Assembly: GCA_003615045.1 (NCBI GenBank)
Contig: ML014189.1
Location: 1 to 64,000 of the forward strand
Direction: 5' to 3'
DNA length: 64,000 nucleotides
Source of the DNA: Caulochytrium protostelioides
Lineage: Eukaryota > Chytridiomycota > Caulochytriomycetes > Caulochytriales > Caulochytriaceae
Shown: positions 38,839-48,779 of the stretch, one piece after another
Layout of the letters: every line of letters starts with the position of its first letter
Numbering within the stretch: the first letter of the stretch is position 1
Notes under the pieces: generated by a model
What the model was told of the DNA's origin: nothing
Databases searched by the model: none
What the model saw: only the letters and a program-made list of their open reading frames with translations
Program-made: the position numbers and the translations under genes

Positions 38839-41800
38839 CGTGGGGAAGTCACGGGCGGAGAAAGGCCGCCGGAAGTGTAGAAACAAGATATGGGGATGTT
38901 CAGGTCGATGGAAACGGGACGAGGGACGGGCTGGAACGGATGTAGATACACCGTCGATGGGGTCGATGGGTGAAGGGCGTCTAGCGACAACGCTTGGTAT
39001 GAGGTATCAAAGGGCCGTGGTCTGCTGTTACGGTGCCCAAGAGCCGCCTCAAGCAGCGCCGAGCGGAGTGATAGGATAAAGATGTGGGCTCTGTAGCTGC
39101 TTCGCCTCGGACCGACCCGAGGGGAGTGTGCCGGAAAGCGAAAGAACCGAACCAGCGACGTGGCGTGGTGTGGCGTAGCGACATCCACACGCAGCAAGCG
39201 AGTGGGAGGAACGCGACAGTTGCGTAACGCGTGCCTTACCTCGCATTCGCCTCGCATGCCTTGAGCACGTCTGCCCGTGCCGTCCGCGGGCCGCGTATAC
39301 CGCCGCAGCGAGCGTCGCACTTGCCAGCGTCTCGGTCCAACCCGCCGTCGAAGCCGCCGCCATGGCAGTCATTCGCCTCCTCATCCGTCTCCTCATCGGT
39401 GGCCGCGGCCGCGGCCACGGCCGCCCGCCCCTGGTCCTTGGCCGGCCTCCTTCTTTTCAGGCCATGCGGTGGGGCCGACGGTGCAGTGCGGTGCGGTGCT
39501 GGCGGGCGTTAGGAGGAACCGCGGGCGGCTCTCGAGGCGAGTCCTCGCGGGCCTCGACGATACGGCCCAACGCTCGCGTCCCGTCGTCGCGTCATGGAAG
39601 CGCCCGGGAAGCGCTCGCCGCGCCTCTGTGGCGCGCATCAGGTGCCTCGGGCGGGCGGCGCGGTGACCGGCGGCCGCGCCGGCGAGCGCGCGTGTCGTCG
39701 TTGGGCCGCCCGGAGCCCCGGCCTCGACATCGGCATCGGCATCGGCATCGGCATCGGCATCGGCATCGGCATCGGCATCGGCATCGGCCTCGGCTTCGGC
39801 TTCGGCTTCGGCCGCCGCCGCCGTCGCCGTCGCGTTCCGTCGAGCGGCCGTCACGGACCACGGCGCGCCGGGTCTCCTGAACCGCGGGGGGGGCTGTCTG
39901 AACGGCGGCCGGACGGCGCAGCAGCCGCCCGCCCGCCCGCCAGGCGCATCGCAGGCGCCAGCGGCGGCTCCGTCAGCCCGCTGGCTGGCCGCTGGCTGCC
40001 GGGCGGTCGGCGCTTCGCTCTGCTGCCGCGGCCCGCGGGCCCCCTGCCGCTGCTCCGCTGCTCCGCTGCTCCGCTGCTCCGCTGCCGCTCGGCGACGGCG
40101 CCGGCGCCGGCGCCGGCGAGGCGGTCCGTCGGGCGGGCGGGCGGCTGCTGCGCCGTGCCGCGCCGCGAGGCTCCCTCCCAGCGCACTCCATCGCAGGTGG
40201 CGTCGCGGCGCCGCGACGTCCACACGCCTCGGCAATGCCGCCGCCAGCGAGACGGACGGCGCACGGGTGGACTCGCGGCCGCCGGCGCCGGCCCCTCCGT
40301 CCTGCCCAGCGCGGCGCGCCCTGCTGGCGGGACAAGCGCGCGCGCGCTCCCCGGAACAACACCGCCTGGCGGATCAACCCGTCGCCCAGCCTCCTCAGCC
40401 GACGGGGATTCCCTGGCGGGAAGCCGGCGCGAGGGACACTTAATGGGCTTCGGCATCACGCGTGCTCCTCCCGGTCGGGCCGCCCGATACCGCGTCCGCA
40501 AGCCCGCAGCCAGGGAAGGCAGAGCCAGGCCAGAGCCGGGCGAGCAGCTCTCCCCCCCAGAGAAAAACGAAACAGAGGAAAAGGCTCGAAGCGCCAGAAC
40601 ATCGGACGGCCCTCGTCGTGCATGCATTCTGCATCGAAACGCAACAAGGCGCAGCGTCCACGCGGACGGCCGACCGGCGACCCAGGATGACACATCCACC
40701 ACGGCATCCACCTCGCTGGCTTGGGAGCCCGCTTGTCGCACAGCGGTCGTCCCTGACGCACCCGACGAGGACCGCGGGAACGAAACGGAAGGCTACCCCG
40801 GCAGCCAATCGAAGGCTCGACCCAAGCGCGAACGAGGCCGGAGGCTGAATGCGCGTGAGGCCGCCTGCAATCCTGCCGGGGATAGCAGGGTCGTTTCAAT
40901 CATCGCATGCACTGCCCCTCGCCGGGAGGGCTCTTTGCAGAGACGGCACCACGGTCTGCTCGGTTTCATCTCCGTGGCTTCCATGGCGGGCGGCAACCAA
41001 CAGTTACCAGGTTGCGAGTGACGCGTGCCCGTCAATAGCATGGGACAAATCCGCCATGCCTTCACAGGCCACGGTCCCCCCCTTTTTGTTTTTAAGAACT
41101 CTCGTGAAGCATACCGGATCCCGTTTCTTTCAGGTTCATCGCGTGGGTTGCGGCATGTCCGTCTTTGGGGGGTCCTCGCTGCGTGACGGCCCCTCTCGTA
41201 TCTTGTGCCTGACGCCATCCGGCGGGAAGAGGCTGTCGATGCGGCATGGCGCCACGCGAGAGCCGCGCCGGCATGGTCGTGACGGGCCGTGCTCCCGCAT
41301 CGGCTCGGAGGATGGCCGTCTCGCCCCCGTCTCGTCTGTTTCACCAGCCAGCGGAGGCGTGCGCTGGATGTAGGCGACACGTCAATGGGGGGTGGCCGCA
41401 CCACCGTTCAATGATGCGGACGGCAGCTCCTGGCCGGAGTGGGGTTCCTCGCTTGGCTGTCTCTTGGGCTACTCGACGCGACGGCGACACGGTGGGGTCT
41501 CCAAAAGTGTCCCTGTGCCGAGAAATTTATACTGGTCACGCCAGTTCACGCATGCCAAATCTGCGTCCCCCCCAGATGGGTCGTTCGTCGGCGCGCCGTC
41601 CAGGCCTGAAACGAGGGGCTCAAGACCTGAGAGCCCCGGTCCTGAGCGGCGATGGGCCCTGCGTAAATGCCAGCATCGCGCCGGACCTCCTGCTTGCAAC
41701 CTCCATCCCCGACGCGGGTGGACGGCATGGGCGGGATGGCACGGGGGCATTTGGCGGCAGACGGCGGAGAGAGAGAGAGCCGGAAATCGCCAGCGTGGGT

Positions 41801-42617
41801 CGCGGCAAACACGGTCCCAAAGGCCGTGAACCGCGGTCCACCGGATGGGCTGGACAGCCGAGCCTGGGCCGTACCAAACGCGCGAGCCGGCCCGTGACGC
41901 CGATCGCCGGAGCCGCATCCGCCTTGCACGTCGGGCCTGCAGCGACGATCCCTGCGCGACTCGGATGCGCCGTGGGCGTCGCTCGCGGCAGCTGACGGAC
42001 TATCACACCCCGCTGATCAGCGCACGTGCGCTCATGCGGCACGAATGCCGGCTGCGGCATGTCTTGCTGGTCCCCGTCCTCCGGCAAATGCCTCGTCGTC
42101 GCGGACTACGCGCCGTACCGGGTGGGTCCCTGTGCAGCGGCCGTCGCGGTGCTTGGGAAGGGACATTTATAGAGGGCCAGCCCGAGCTCTTTAATATTGG
42201 CTTTTTGAGAAGGCCCATCCGACTCCCGCGTCCGTCCTGCATCTCTAGAAACATCCCCTCGTCCGCGATCACTTCGTTGCTGATCCTCTCATCCCAATCT
42301 TCCTGATCGCCATCCATCCATCATCGTCCGTGACTCCTCCCTTTTAGACATCGCCGCATCAGAACCGTCCCAGATCAATCTGGACGTCGGCCGACCCCTC
42401 ATGCTCATGACCTGCCGGTGGCTTCCTCATTCGGCACGCTTATCGATCCCTGCCGTGACTTCTTGGCACTTTCGTATCGCTGTCGCCGTTCCCGATTTTG
42501 GCGTATCTCCCATACTGCGTTGGATCGCGACTTCCCACCACAATCCACGGGAAGAGCGAGACGCCTGAAGCGCGCGAACATCGCGATCGGCCTCCTCTCG
42601 GTCACGCAGGGACCGCC
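38839..42617. other. 3.8-kb stretch without a recognisable gene
   Basis: Open frames on both strands overlap and are repetitive; none has a recognisable domain. It contains the longest GGCATC array of the window (39727-39812), four GCTGCTCC units near 40050-40081, and a TATA-like CATTTATAGAGG near 42165, about 450 bp upstream of the next gene. A strong donor-like GAG|GTAAGG on the minus strand near 39220 could belong to an unrecognised upstream exon. Confidence 0.45.
39727..39812. repeat. GGCATC hexanucleotide array passing into GGCTTC
   Basis: About ten GGCATC units followed by GGCCTC and three GGCTTC units. If translated on the plus strand it reads (Gly-Ile)n, on the minus strand (Asp-Ala)n. 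Confidence 0.92.
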
Positions 42618-44789
42618 ATGTCGTCGCCGGGCCCCGATCCCGACGTGACCTGCCCGCCGCCTCCGCCCGCTGCGATCGACGGCGGCAGCTGGTCCCGGCT
42701 GAAGAGTAAATTCAGGGCCAAAGCCAAGCTGCCGCCGCCTATCCTTCTTCCGGCGTCGGCAACCCCCGCCGCTGCCGCTGCACGGCCTCCGTGGCCGCAT
42801 GGCATCGCCCATCATGACCTGCCCGCCCGCTTGACGAGCGCGGCCGGCCTGGCCCCGCCCCACCTCACCGACTACCTGACTTCCGGCGCGGCCGGGCGGG
42901 TGCCCATGCCGCTCCCCTATGCGGCGCCCGTCTCGGCGCCCATGCCGCCGCCACTCATCACCGCCCATGCCGCCGCCGTCCGTGCGGCCATCTCTGTCGC
43001 GCCGCCGCCGAATAAGATCGGCCATCCGCTCGATCCGTCCTCGCCGTGGCACCGCGACGCGACGGCCTCACCCGTAGCCCGGCTCCCGCCGCCGGCGTCC
43101 ATGACGCTGCGAGACGACGCCGCGTCCCGCTTCGGCCAGTCCACGCCGATCCCCGGCATGATGCGCCACGGGGTCCGCCCCCTAGGCCCGCCGACGCTGG
43201 GCCCCGCCTCGCCCGCGCCAGCGCCGCCCGCGGCCTTGGCGCCCGCGGCCGAGCTGGCGACGCTCGAGTCGCGGCCGACGCGGCCGTCCATCTCGACGTC
43301 CTTCTCGACCGGTGAGCATGCAGCGGCGGCGGCCACGGCGACGAGCGGCGGCGCATGCGCGCGGCTCCGCGAGATTGCCGGGCTGCCGACCGGCGGCGGC
43401 GTGACGGCGATCAGCGACGACAGCTCCGTCTGCGAGACGCCGCTCTCCACCACCGCGATCACGGTCGTGCTGCGCGGCGTGGCGCCGCACACGCCCGCAT
43501 CGCCGGGTCCCGCGGCCCTGCTGCGGTCGACGCAGGCCGTCTTGGCCCAAGAGATGGCGGGCCGTGCCGACCACGCCCGACGGCGCGACGCGGCGCGACA
43601 GATCGCCGACTGCTGGCTCGCCCATCGGTACCCCGCCCGCGCCTGGATCGCCCGTCTCGACGCGGCGTACGGCGCTTTTGTGGCTGTGCCCGGTCGGTCC
43701 AACGCGCATCGGACGCCGCGCAGTGAAGCCGACCGGCAGCTCGAAGCGGCGCTGGCCCACCGGGTCTGGCAGATCGCCCGGAAGGGGCCGCTGTCGGCGA
43801 CGACCGACATGAATGGCGAGTCTACGGCATCGGCGAAGCCCATGTGGCGTGGCCTGCTGCCTGGCGCCGCAATCCATCCCGAAGTCCTTTCCCGCAGTAT
43901 TGCGGGCTTGCCACCCGCGCTGCGCGCCGTCGCATGGACCCCAGACCACTTGTGGGCGCTGCTGGCCTACCTGGATGCGCTGTCGCAGGCCAATGACGAG
44001 GCGATCCTGGGCACCCAGGAGACAGGAGTGCCGCTCTCGGCCGACCCGACGCGGCCCGAGCCGACCGCCGAGGACATTGCGATGTGCGCGTCGCCGCTGG
44101 CGCCCGCATCGACCTTGCTCTACTTTCTGGACCGCTGCCGCCAGGCCGGCTTCCGGCGCCGCTTCCTCTTCCATCTCGGCGACGTGCTGGTGCCCGTGAC
44201 GTGTACGCCTCACGAACTGCTCCGACGCCGCGAACGCGTCTGGCGCTGTGTCGTCGCCCTCGTGACCCGCTGCCGTATCAACCGCCAGAAGGTCCGCGAG
44301 GCCGCTTCCGCCGCTGCCGCCGCTTCGGCGGGTGGTGTGGAGGCCACCATGACGGACGTCACAGCGAAATCGTCGACCGTGATGCCCACGCCGAACCTCA
44401 CATCGTCATCGCCATCGTCAACGTCAACGTCATCGGTAGCGCGAGAAATCGAACGGACTTTGAGCGCGCGGCGCCGAATGCGGATGGCGTTCCCGCTGCG
44501 CTCCTCGACCGCGGTGCGCAACTCGCTCCACATCCATGACACGGGCTCACTCACCCAGGTCAGTCTCGAGGCAACCGCAGACTCGCCCTCGTCCATTGTG
44601 TCGCTGGCCGTGGTGCCCGTGAACGGTCTGGATGACCTGAGCTCGCAGGTCTCCCGCGCAGCCTCGGATCCCACGCTGGTGCGCCGTCTCACAACGACTC
44701 GCTTCGAAAGCTCGGCGCTCAATTACCTCTACGAGAGCCTGGCCACGCAGCAGCTGGAAGACCGGTTCTCGGTTCGCATCAAACGCTGA
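42618..44789 (+). CDS. Unknown 723-aa protein
   Basis: Not recognised. The ATG at 42618 (MSSPGPDPDVTCPPPPP) precedes a basic patch WSRLKSKFRAKAKLPPP. Residues ~40-330 are Pro/Ala/Ser-rich and probably disordered. From ~300 onward composition is normal: AVLAQEMAGRADHARRRDAARQ, CWLAHRYPARAWIARLDAAYGAFV, AWTPDHLWALLAYLDALSQA, STLLYFLDRCRQAGFRRRFLFHLGDVLVPV and RRRERVWRCVVALVTRCRIN look like alpha-helices of a folded domain. The C-terminus has a Ser/Thr tract (SSSPSSTSTSS), then REIERTLSARRRMR and an ending with regular helices (SALNYLYESLATQQLEDRFS). Helix-rich folding suggests a scaffold or adaptor, but no family is assigned. Confidence 0.6.
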   Translation: MSSPGPDPDVTCPPPPPAAIDGGSWSRLKSKFRAKAKLPPPILLPASATPAAAAARPPWPHGIAHHDLPARLTSAAGLAPPHLTDYLTSGAAGRVPMPLPYAAPVSAPMPPPLITAHAAAVRAAISVAPPPNKIGHPLDPSSPWHRDATASPVARLPPPASMTLRDDAASRFGQSTPIPGMMRHGVRPLGPPTLGPASPAPAPPAALAPAAELATLESRPTRPSISTSFSTGEHAAAAATATSGGACARLREIAGLPTGGGVTAISDDSSVCETPLSTTAITVVLRGVAPHTPASPGPAALLRSTQAVLAQEMAGRADHARRRDAARQIADCWLAHRYPARAWIARLDAAYGAFVAVPGRSNAHRTPRSEADRQLEAALAHRVWQIARKGPLSATTDMNGESTASAKPMWRGLLPGAAIHPEVLSRSIAGLPPALRAVAWTPDHLWALLAYLDALSQANDEAILGTQETGVPLSADPTRPEPTAEDIAMCASPLAPASTLLYFLDRCRQAGFRRRFLFHLGDVLVPVTCTPHELLRRRERVWRCVVALVTRCRINRQKVREAASAAAAASAGGVEATMTDVTAKSSTVMPTPNLTSSSPSSTSTSSVAREIERTLSARRRMRMAFPLRSSTAVRNSLHIHDTGSLTQVSLEATADSPSSIVSLAVVPVNGLDDLSSQVSRAASDPTLVRRLTTTRFESSALNYLYESLATQQLEDRFSVRIKR

Positions 44790-44928
44790 GCACACCTGCA
44801 TATCGCGCATCTCAGCACAGCTGACACCTGCCTGGGCAGCCCTAGTCCATACCGATCCCCATCGATATTGTGATGCCGCATATTCTGTTGACTATAATTC
44901 TAGTGATAAACCTCTGACTCATACTGGT

Positions 44929-45615
44929 TCAAGCATCGGTGGGCACAATGTGACATCCTAGCAGGCCGCGGCCGTCCCACTCCTTCGGGGTCAGCTGCAG
45001 CGTGCAATGCGACGGTCCGGCACGTCGCACCACGACAGCCAGCGGGCGGTTCTTGTGCTGTTGGACATACGCGCCCAGCGCACCCAATCCACCCATCGTG
45101 GGCGCCGTGTCGACGGCGGTCAGTCGGCCCACCCGCAGCAGCAGATCGCCAGTCACCAGGCCGGCAGCGGAGGCTGGACTCTCCGGCGCGACGGCATCGA
45201 TGCGTGCCATCGGCGCCAGCGTCGCCAGCCCCGCGTCGTCACCATGGTCGGCAGCGCCCGGTATCGGCGCCGCGGCGGCGGCCGACTCGTTTTGAGCCTG
45301 CGGCGTCGGAATGGTGGTGGTCCGCTCGAGCTGAGCCACACGGTGGAGTTCGTGGAGCTCGGACTCGATCCGGTCCGTGAGGGCTTTGGCGTCGTTGCGC
45401 TTGCGGATGACTTCGGCGCGGGTGTGACGGACCGTGTAGACGTCCACGTCGGCGCGTGGGAAGCCGTCCGCGCCGACCAGCGGCGCCGTCATGCCTACGT
45501 TGCCCTGCGCTTTCAGGATTTCCAGCAGGTCCAGAATCTCGGCCTCCAGCGCATCGCGCTGCGCGATCAAAGTCTTCAGCGCCGCAGCGAGATCGGCACT
45601 ACTCGGGACCGTCAT
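44929..45615 (-). CDS. NAS2: 26S proteasome assembly chaperone Nas2 (PSMD9/p27)
   Basis: A chaperone that binds the Rpt5 ATPase C-terminus during assembly of the proteasome base. 228 aa, as in human PSMD9 (223). The N-terminal helical hairpin (residues ~7-40: LAAALKTLIAQRDALEAEI... LEILKAQGNVGMTAPLV) carries the family's GxPLVxxxGFPRADVDVYxVR motif (here GADGFPRADVDVYTVR at 48-63), then HKxNDxKAL-like RKRNDAKALTDRIE. After an Ala/Asp linker the PDZ domain (~137-220) shows IDAVAPESPASAAGLVTGDLLLRVG and RPLAVVVRRAG. The ATG at 45615 matches the family start. Confidence 0.95.
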   Translation of the reverse strand: MTVPSSADLAAALKTLIAQRDALEAEILDLLEILKAQGNVGMTAPLVGADGFPRADVDVYTVRHTRAEVIRKRNDAKALTDRIESELHELHRVAQLERTTTIPTPQAQNESAAAAAPIPGAADHGDDAGLATLAPMARIDAVAPESPASAAGLVTGDLLLRVGRLTAVDTAPTMGGLGALGAYVQQHKNRPLAVVVRRAGPSHCTLQLTPKEWDGRGLLGCHIVPTDA

Positions 45616-46677
45616 GATCGCGGCGGCATTCTCCAGCGAGAGATAGGGAGTTCGGTGCGTTGTTTCGGTCACCAAAGACGAGGGCCAGTTAATCACAATG
45701 GTATCGATGATCGGAGGGCGTGGCGGAGGCAAGTGCCGGATCCACAATACGCCATGCGTGACACGTGTCGGGCAAGCGGGTCCAGATCCGCCGGACTGGC
45801 CAGCGATCTCAGCAAATCAGGGGCCCAGGACCATGCCATACGACGCTCGTCAAGCTGATGCTGGCGGACTCCTTTACGCCTTTCATTCCTTGCACGTGAC
45901 GCTGACGTGCCGCACGTGTAAGCCAACGGAGCACTCGGCGCTCCATCGCCATGTCCTGTGGGCCGGCCGAGGCGTGATGGCGTTCGGCAGGCGCCATCCG
46001 GACCCTCTTTCCGCCTTTGGCGCCGGTCTGCTCCCGCCACGCGCTGGCCCGCAGCGACTTGCGGTGGCGCGGCAGCGCTCAGTCCATCGAGGAATGCCCG
46101 ACGGCAGACGCAGCGCCGCACCCCCCGCCGCAAGCAAGGCCGCTCCCGCCGCCACCGCCGTCGCTGAGCGGGCGAGATGGATCCGCACGCTACAACAGAA
46201 CACTTCCGAGAAAGGGATGCGCAGGAGGCACGCAACGAGCGTGCGGTGTTAGGCAGACCATCGTGAGGTACTGTGGGAGACCCTGGGGTTGTCTCATGGC
46301 GTGGCATGATTGACGGGACGAGTCGTACCCTCGCATGAGCATCGAGCTGCCTCCCCTCCTGCCATCTCCGCGCCCGTTCCGACTGTTCCGCTCCCTTCGG
46401 CACTCGCCCAGCCGACTTTTGACCTGGCCGAACCGGCCGGCCCGGCCTGATTCTTCGTCGAGAGATAACGCCTCGATCGGCTATCGTTAGTTTCCCGCAG
46501 CCCACGTGTTGGCTACCGAGAACCTCGGCCCTCCCTGCATCTCTGCGTTGTGCTTTCGCCCCCGAGCGGCGCTCTTGCACTGAGAGCGTGCAAGTGTGTG
46601 AGAGCGTGAGCGTGAGGCTGCACTGCCCGTGACTCGCATCCCGCATATCGCATTTCACATCTCAAGTGACCACCGTC
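45616..46677. other. Divergent promoter region NAS2/ELP3
   Basis: About 1.06 kb without a supported gene or notable repeat. Confidence 0.5.
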
Positions 46678-48324
46678 ATGCCGGTCGCATCGAGTGCAGC
46701 GGGCGAGGTCTCGGCCCTCGTCAAGGCCTGCTCCGAGATCGTCAATGACCTGGTCGTCGCCCATAAGGCCAAGCGCGATATCAACCTCAACAACCTGAAG
46801 GCCATCTACTCCAAAAAGTACCGTCTGCCGACCCAGCCCCGGCTCGTCGACATCATCGCGGCGCTGCCCGAAGAACACCGCAATGCCCTGCTCCCGAAGC
46901 TGAAGGCCAAGCCGGTGCGCACCGCGTCCGGTATCGCGATCGTCGCCGTCATGTGCAAGCCCCACCGATGCCCGCATATCGCCATGACGAAGCAGATCTG
47001 CGTGTACTGTCCCGGTGGCCCTGATTCTGACTTCGAATATTCGACCCAGTCGTATACGGGGTACGAGCCGACGTCCATGCGTGCGATTCGCGCGCGCTAC
47101 GACCCCTTCGACCAGGCCCGCGGACGCATTGACCAACTCCGTTCGCTCGGCCACTCGGTCGACAAGGTCGAATACGTCCTGATGGGCGGCACCTTCATGA
47201 GCTTGAGCGAGAGCTACCGCGACTGGTTTATCGCGAATCTGCACGACGCCCTGTCGGGGCATACGAGCCAGGATGTCGACGAAGCCGTGCGCCTTTCCGA
47301 GCGCAGTGTCACGAAGTGTATCGGGATTACGATCGAGACCCGGCCCGACTACTGCTTGCGGCCCCACCTCAGCCAGATGCTGCGGTACGGCTGCACACGC
47401 CTGGAGGTCGGTGTGCAGAGTGTGTTCGAGGACGTCGCGCGCGATACCAACCGCGGGCACACCGTGCGCGCTGTCACCGAATGCTTCCAAATGTGCAAAG
47501 ACGCCGGCTACAAAGTCGTCGCGCACATGATGCCGGACCTTCCGAACGTCGGGATGGAGCGCGATATCGCGCAGTTCATTGAATACTTTGAGAACCCCGA
47601 CTTCCGCTCCGACGGCCTCAAACTCTACCCGACGCTCGTCATCCGCGGCACGGGGCTCTACGAGTTGTGGCGCACCGGGCGGTACCGCAACTACTCGCCC
47701 TCGGCCCTCATTGACCTCGTGGCCCAGATCATGGCCCTCGTCCCGCCATGGACGCGCATCTACCGTGTCCAGCGCGATATCCCCATGCCGTTGGTGACTT
47801 CCGGCGTCGAGCATGGCAACCTGCGTGAGCTCGCCCTGCAGCGCATGAAGGACCTCGGCACCACGTGCCGCGACGTCCGCACCCGCGAAGTCGGCATTGT
47901 CGACATTCATACTAAGGTCCAGCCCGACGAAGTCGAGCTCGTCCGCCGCGATTACATGGCCAACGGCGGGGGGGAAACTTTCCTCGCCTACGAGGACCCC
48001 GAGCAAGATATCCTCATTGGTCTGCTGCGGTTGCGCAAGTGCGGCGACGCGACGTTCCGTCCCGAACTCAAAGACGCCGGGCCGACCAGCATCATTCGCG
48101 AGCTGCACGTGTACGGCAGCGTCGTGCCCATTCACAACCGCGATCCCACCAAGTTCCAGCACCAGGGGTTCGGTACCTTGCTCATCGAAGAAGCCGAGCG
48201 GATCGCGTTGGAAGAACATGGATCAGTCAAGATGGCGATCATTGCCGGTGTCGGGACACGGCAGTACTATGCCAAGCTAGGCTATCATCTCGACGGGCCT
48301 TACATGTCCAAGATGCTCGTGTAA
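46678..48324 (+). CDS. ELP3: Elongator subunit Elp3, tRNA uridine modification enzyme
   Basis: Catalytic subunit of Elongator, which makes the cm5/mcm5 modification of wobble uridine 34 in tRNAs. 548 aa, equal to human ELP3 (547). Radical SAM domain: cluster cysteines C98-x9-C108-x2-C111 ([15 protein letters not shown]), then [80 protein letters not shown] and [18 protein letters not shown]-terminal GNAT acetyl-CoA domain: [15 protein letters not shown], the pyrophosphate loop [17 protein letters not shown] and ending [20 protein letters not shown]. The ATG at 46678 is the first ATG in frame. Divergent from NAS2. The conserved NGGWET is NGGGET here; otherwise no key residue is lost. Confidence 0.99.
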   Translation: MPVASSAAGEVSALVKACSEIVNDLVVAHKAKRDINLNNLKAIYSKKYRLPTQPRLVDIIAALPEEHRNALLPKLKAKPVRTASGIAIVAVMCKPHRCPHIAMTKQICVYCPGGPDSDFEYSTQSYTGYEPTSMRAIRARYDPFDQARGRIDQLRSLGHSVDKVEYVLMGGTFMSLSESYRDWFIANLHDALSGHTSQDVDEAVRLSERSVTKCIGITIETRPDYCLRPHLSQMLRYGCTRLEVGVQSVFEDVARDTNRGHTVRAVTECFQMCKDAGYKVVAHMMPDLPNVGMERDIAQFIEYFENPDFRSDGLKLYPTLVIRGTGLYELWRTGRYRNYSPSALIDLVAQIMALVPPWTRIYRVQRDIPMPLVTSGVEHGNLRELALQRMKDLGTTCRDVRTREVGIVDIHTKVQPDEVELVRRDYMANGGGETFLAYEDPEQDILIGLLRLRKCGDATFRPELKDAGPTSIIRELHVYGSVVPIHNRDPTKFQHQGFGTLLIEEAERIALEEHGSVKMAIIAGVGTRQYYAKLGYHLDGPYMSKMLV

Positions 48325-48329
48325 ATAAA
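48324..48329 (+). promoter_or_regulatory. Candidate poly(A) signal overlapping the ELP3 stop
   Basis: The stop codon TAA (48322-48324) shares its last A with AATAAA, so the signal would give a very short 3' UTR. Confidence 0.35.
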
Positions 48330-48779
48330 ATTTAAAGATGCTTGGCGTGAGTGCCATACTGGAGATCCGTTTTAGTTCGAAATGCGCTTCTTGGCTATCC
48401 GGCCAGCCAGACTCCATTTGGCTCACCCATGATCCGGTGCAGAAGCTTTACAAATGGTATCATTCTTCGATTAAAAGAACATGTGGAGAAAGCAAAGAAC
48501 ATGGGTGGATGAGAGAGAGAGAGAGTAGTGAAACCAGCATGAATAACAGGGGGGAGACAGAAACGACTGAACGAAGCGGTGAACAGAGAAAGAACAGATA
48601 AGTGGTTGAAGCGGAGTGAAAAGAACAAAGAACAGGAAAACGATGCAAAGGGGGAGAGGACAGTTAACAGGGTCAAAAGAATGCGCCAGCGCGTTGATGG
48701 AAACGAGAGGAAAAGTGAGAGAGGCAGACGACCAACGCGTCAAACGGAATCAGAAGGGCGGCGGCAGTGCCGTTATTTA
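48325..48779. other. Convergent intergenic ELP3/CHK2-like, purine-rich
   Basis: A purine-rich plus strand (GAGAGAGAGAG near 48512, many AAAG/GGAG runs) and AT-richer composition than ELP3. No gene is seen. Confidence 0.55.

Noticed and set aside
39220-39396. Minus-strand exon ending at a GAG|GTAAGG donor (MAAASTAGWTETLASATLAA...)
   Set aside because: Only one donor is convincing; no acceptor and downstream exon could be matched with a continuous frame.
39594-41021. 475-codon plus-strand frame over the GGCATC array
   Set aside because: Its content is (Gly-Ile)n plus Arg/Pro/Ser sequence with no conserved block, and it overlaps equally long frames on the other strand.
46666-46677. Earlier GTG start for ELP3
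   Set aside because: Nuclear genes rarely start at GTG; the ATG at 46678 gives the family length.
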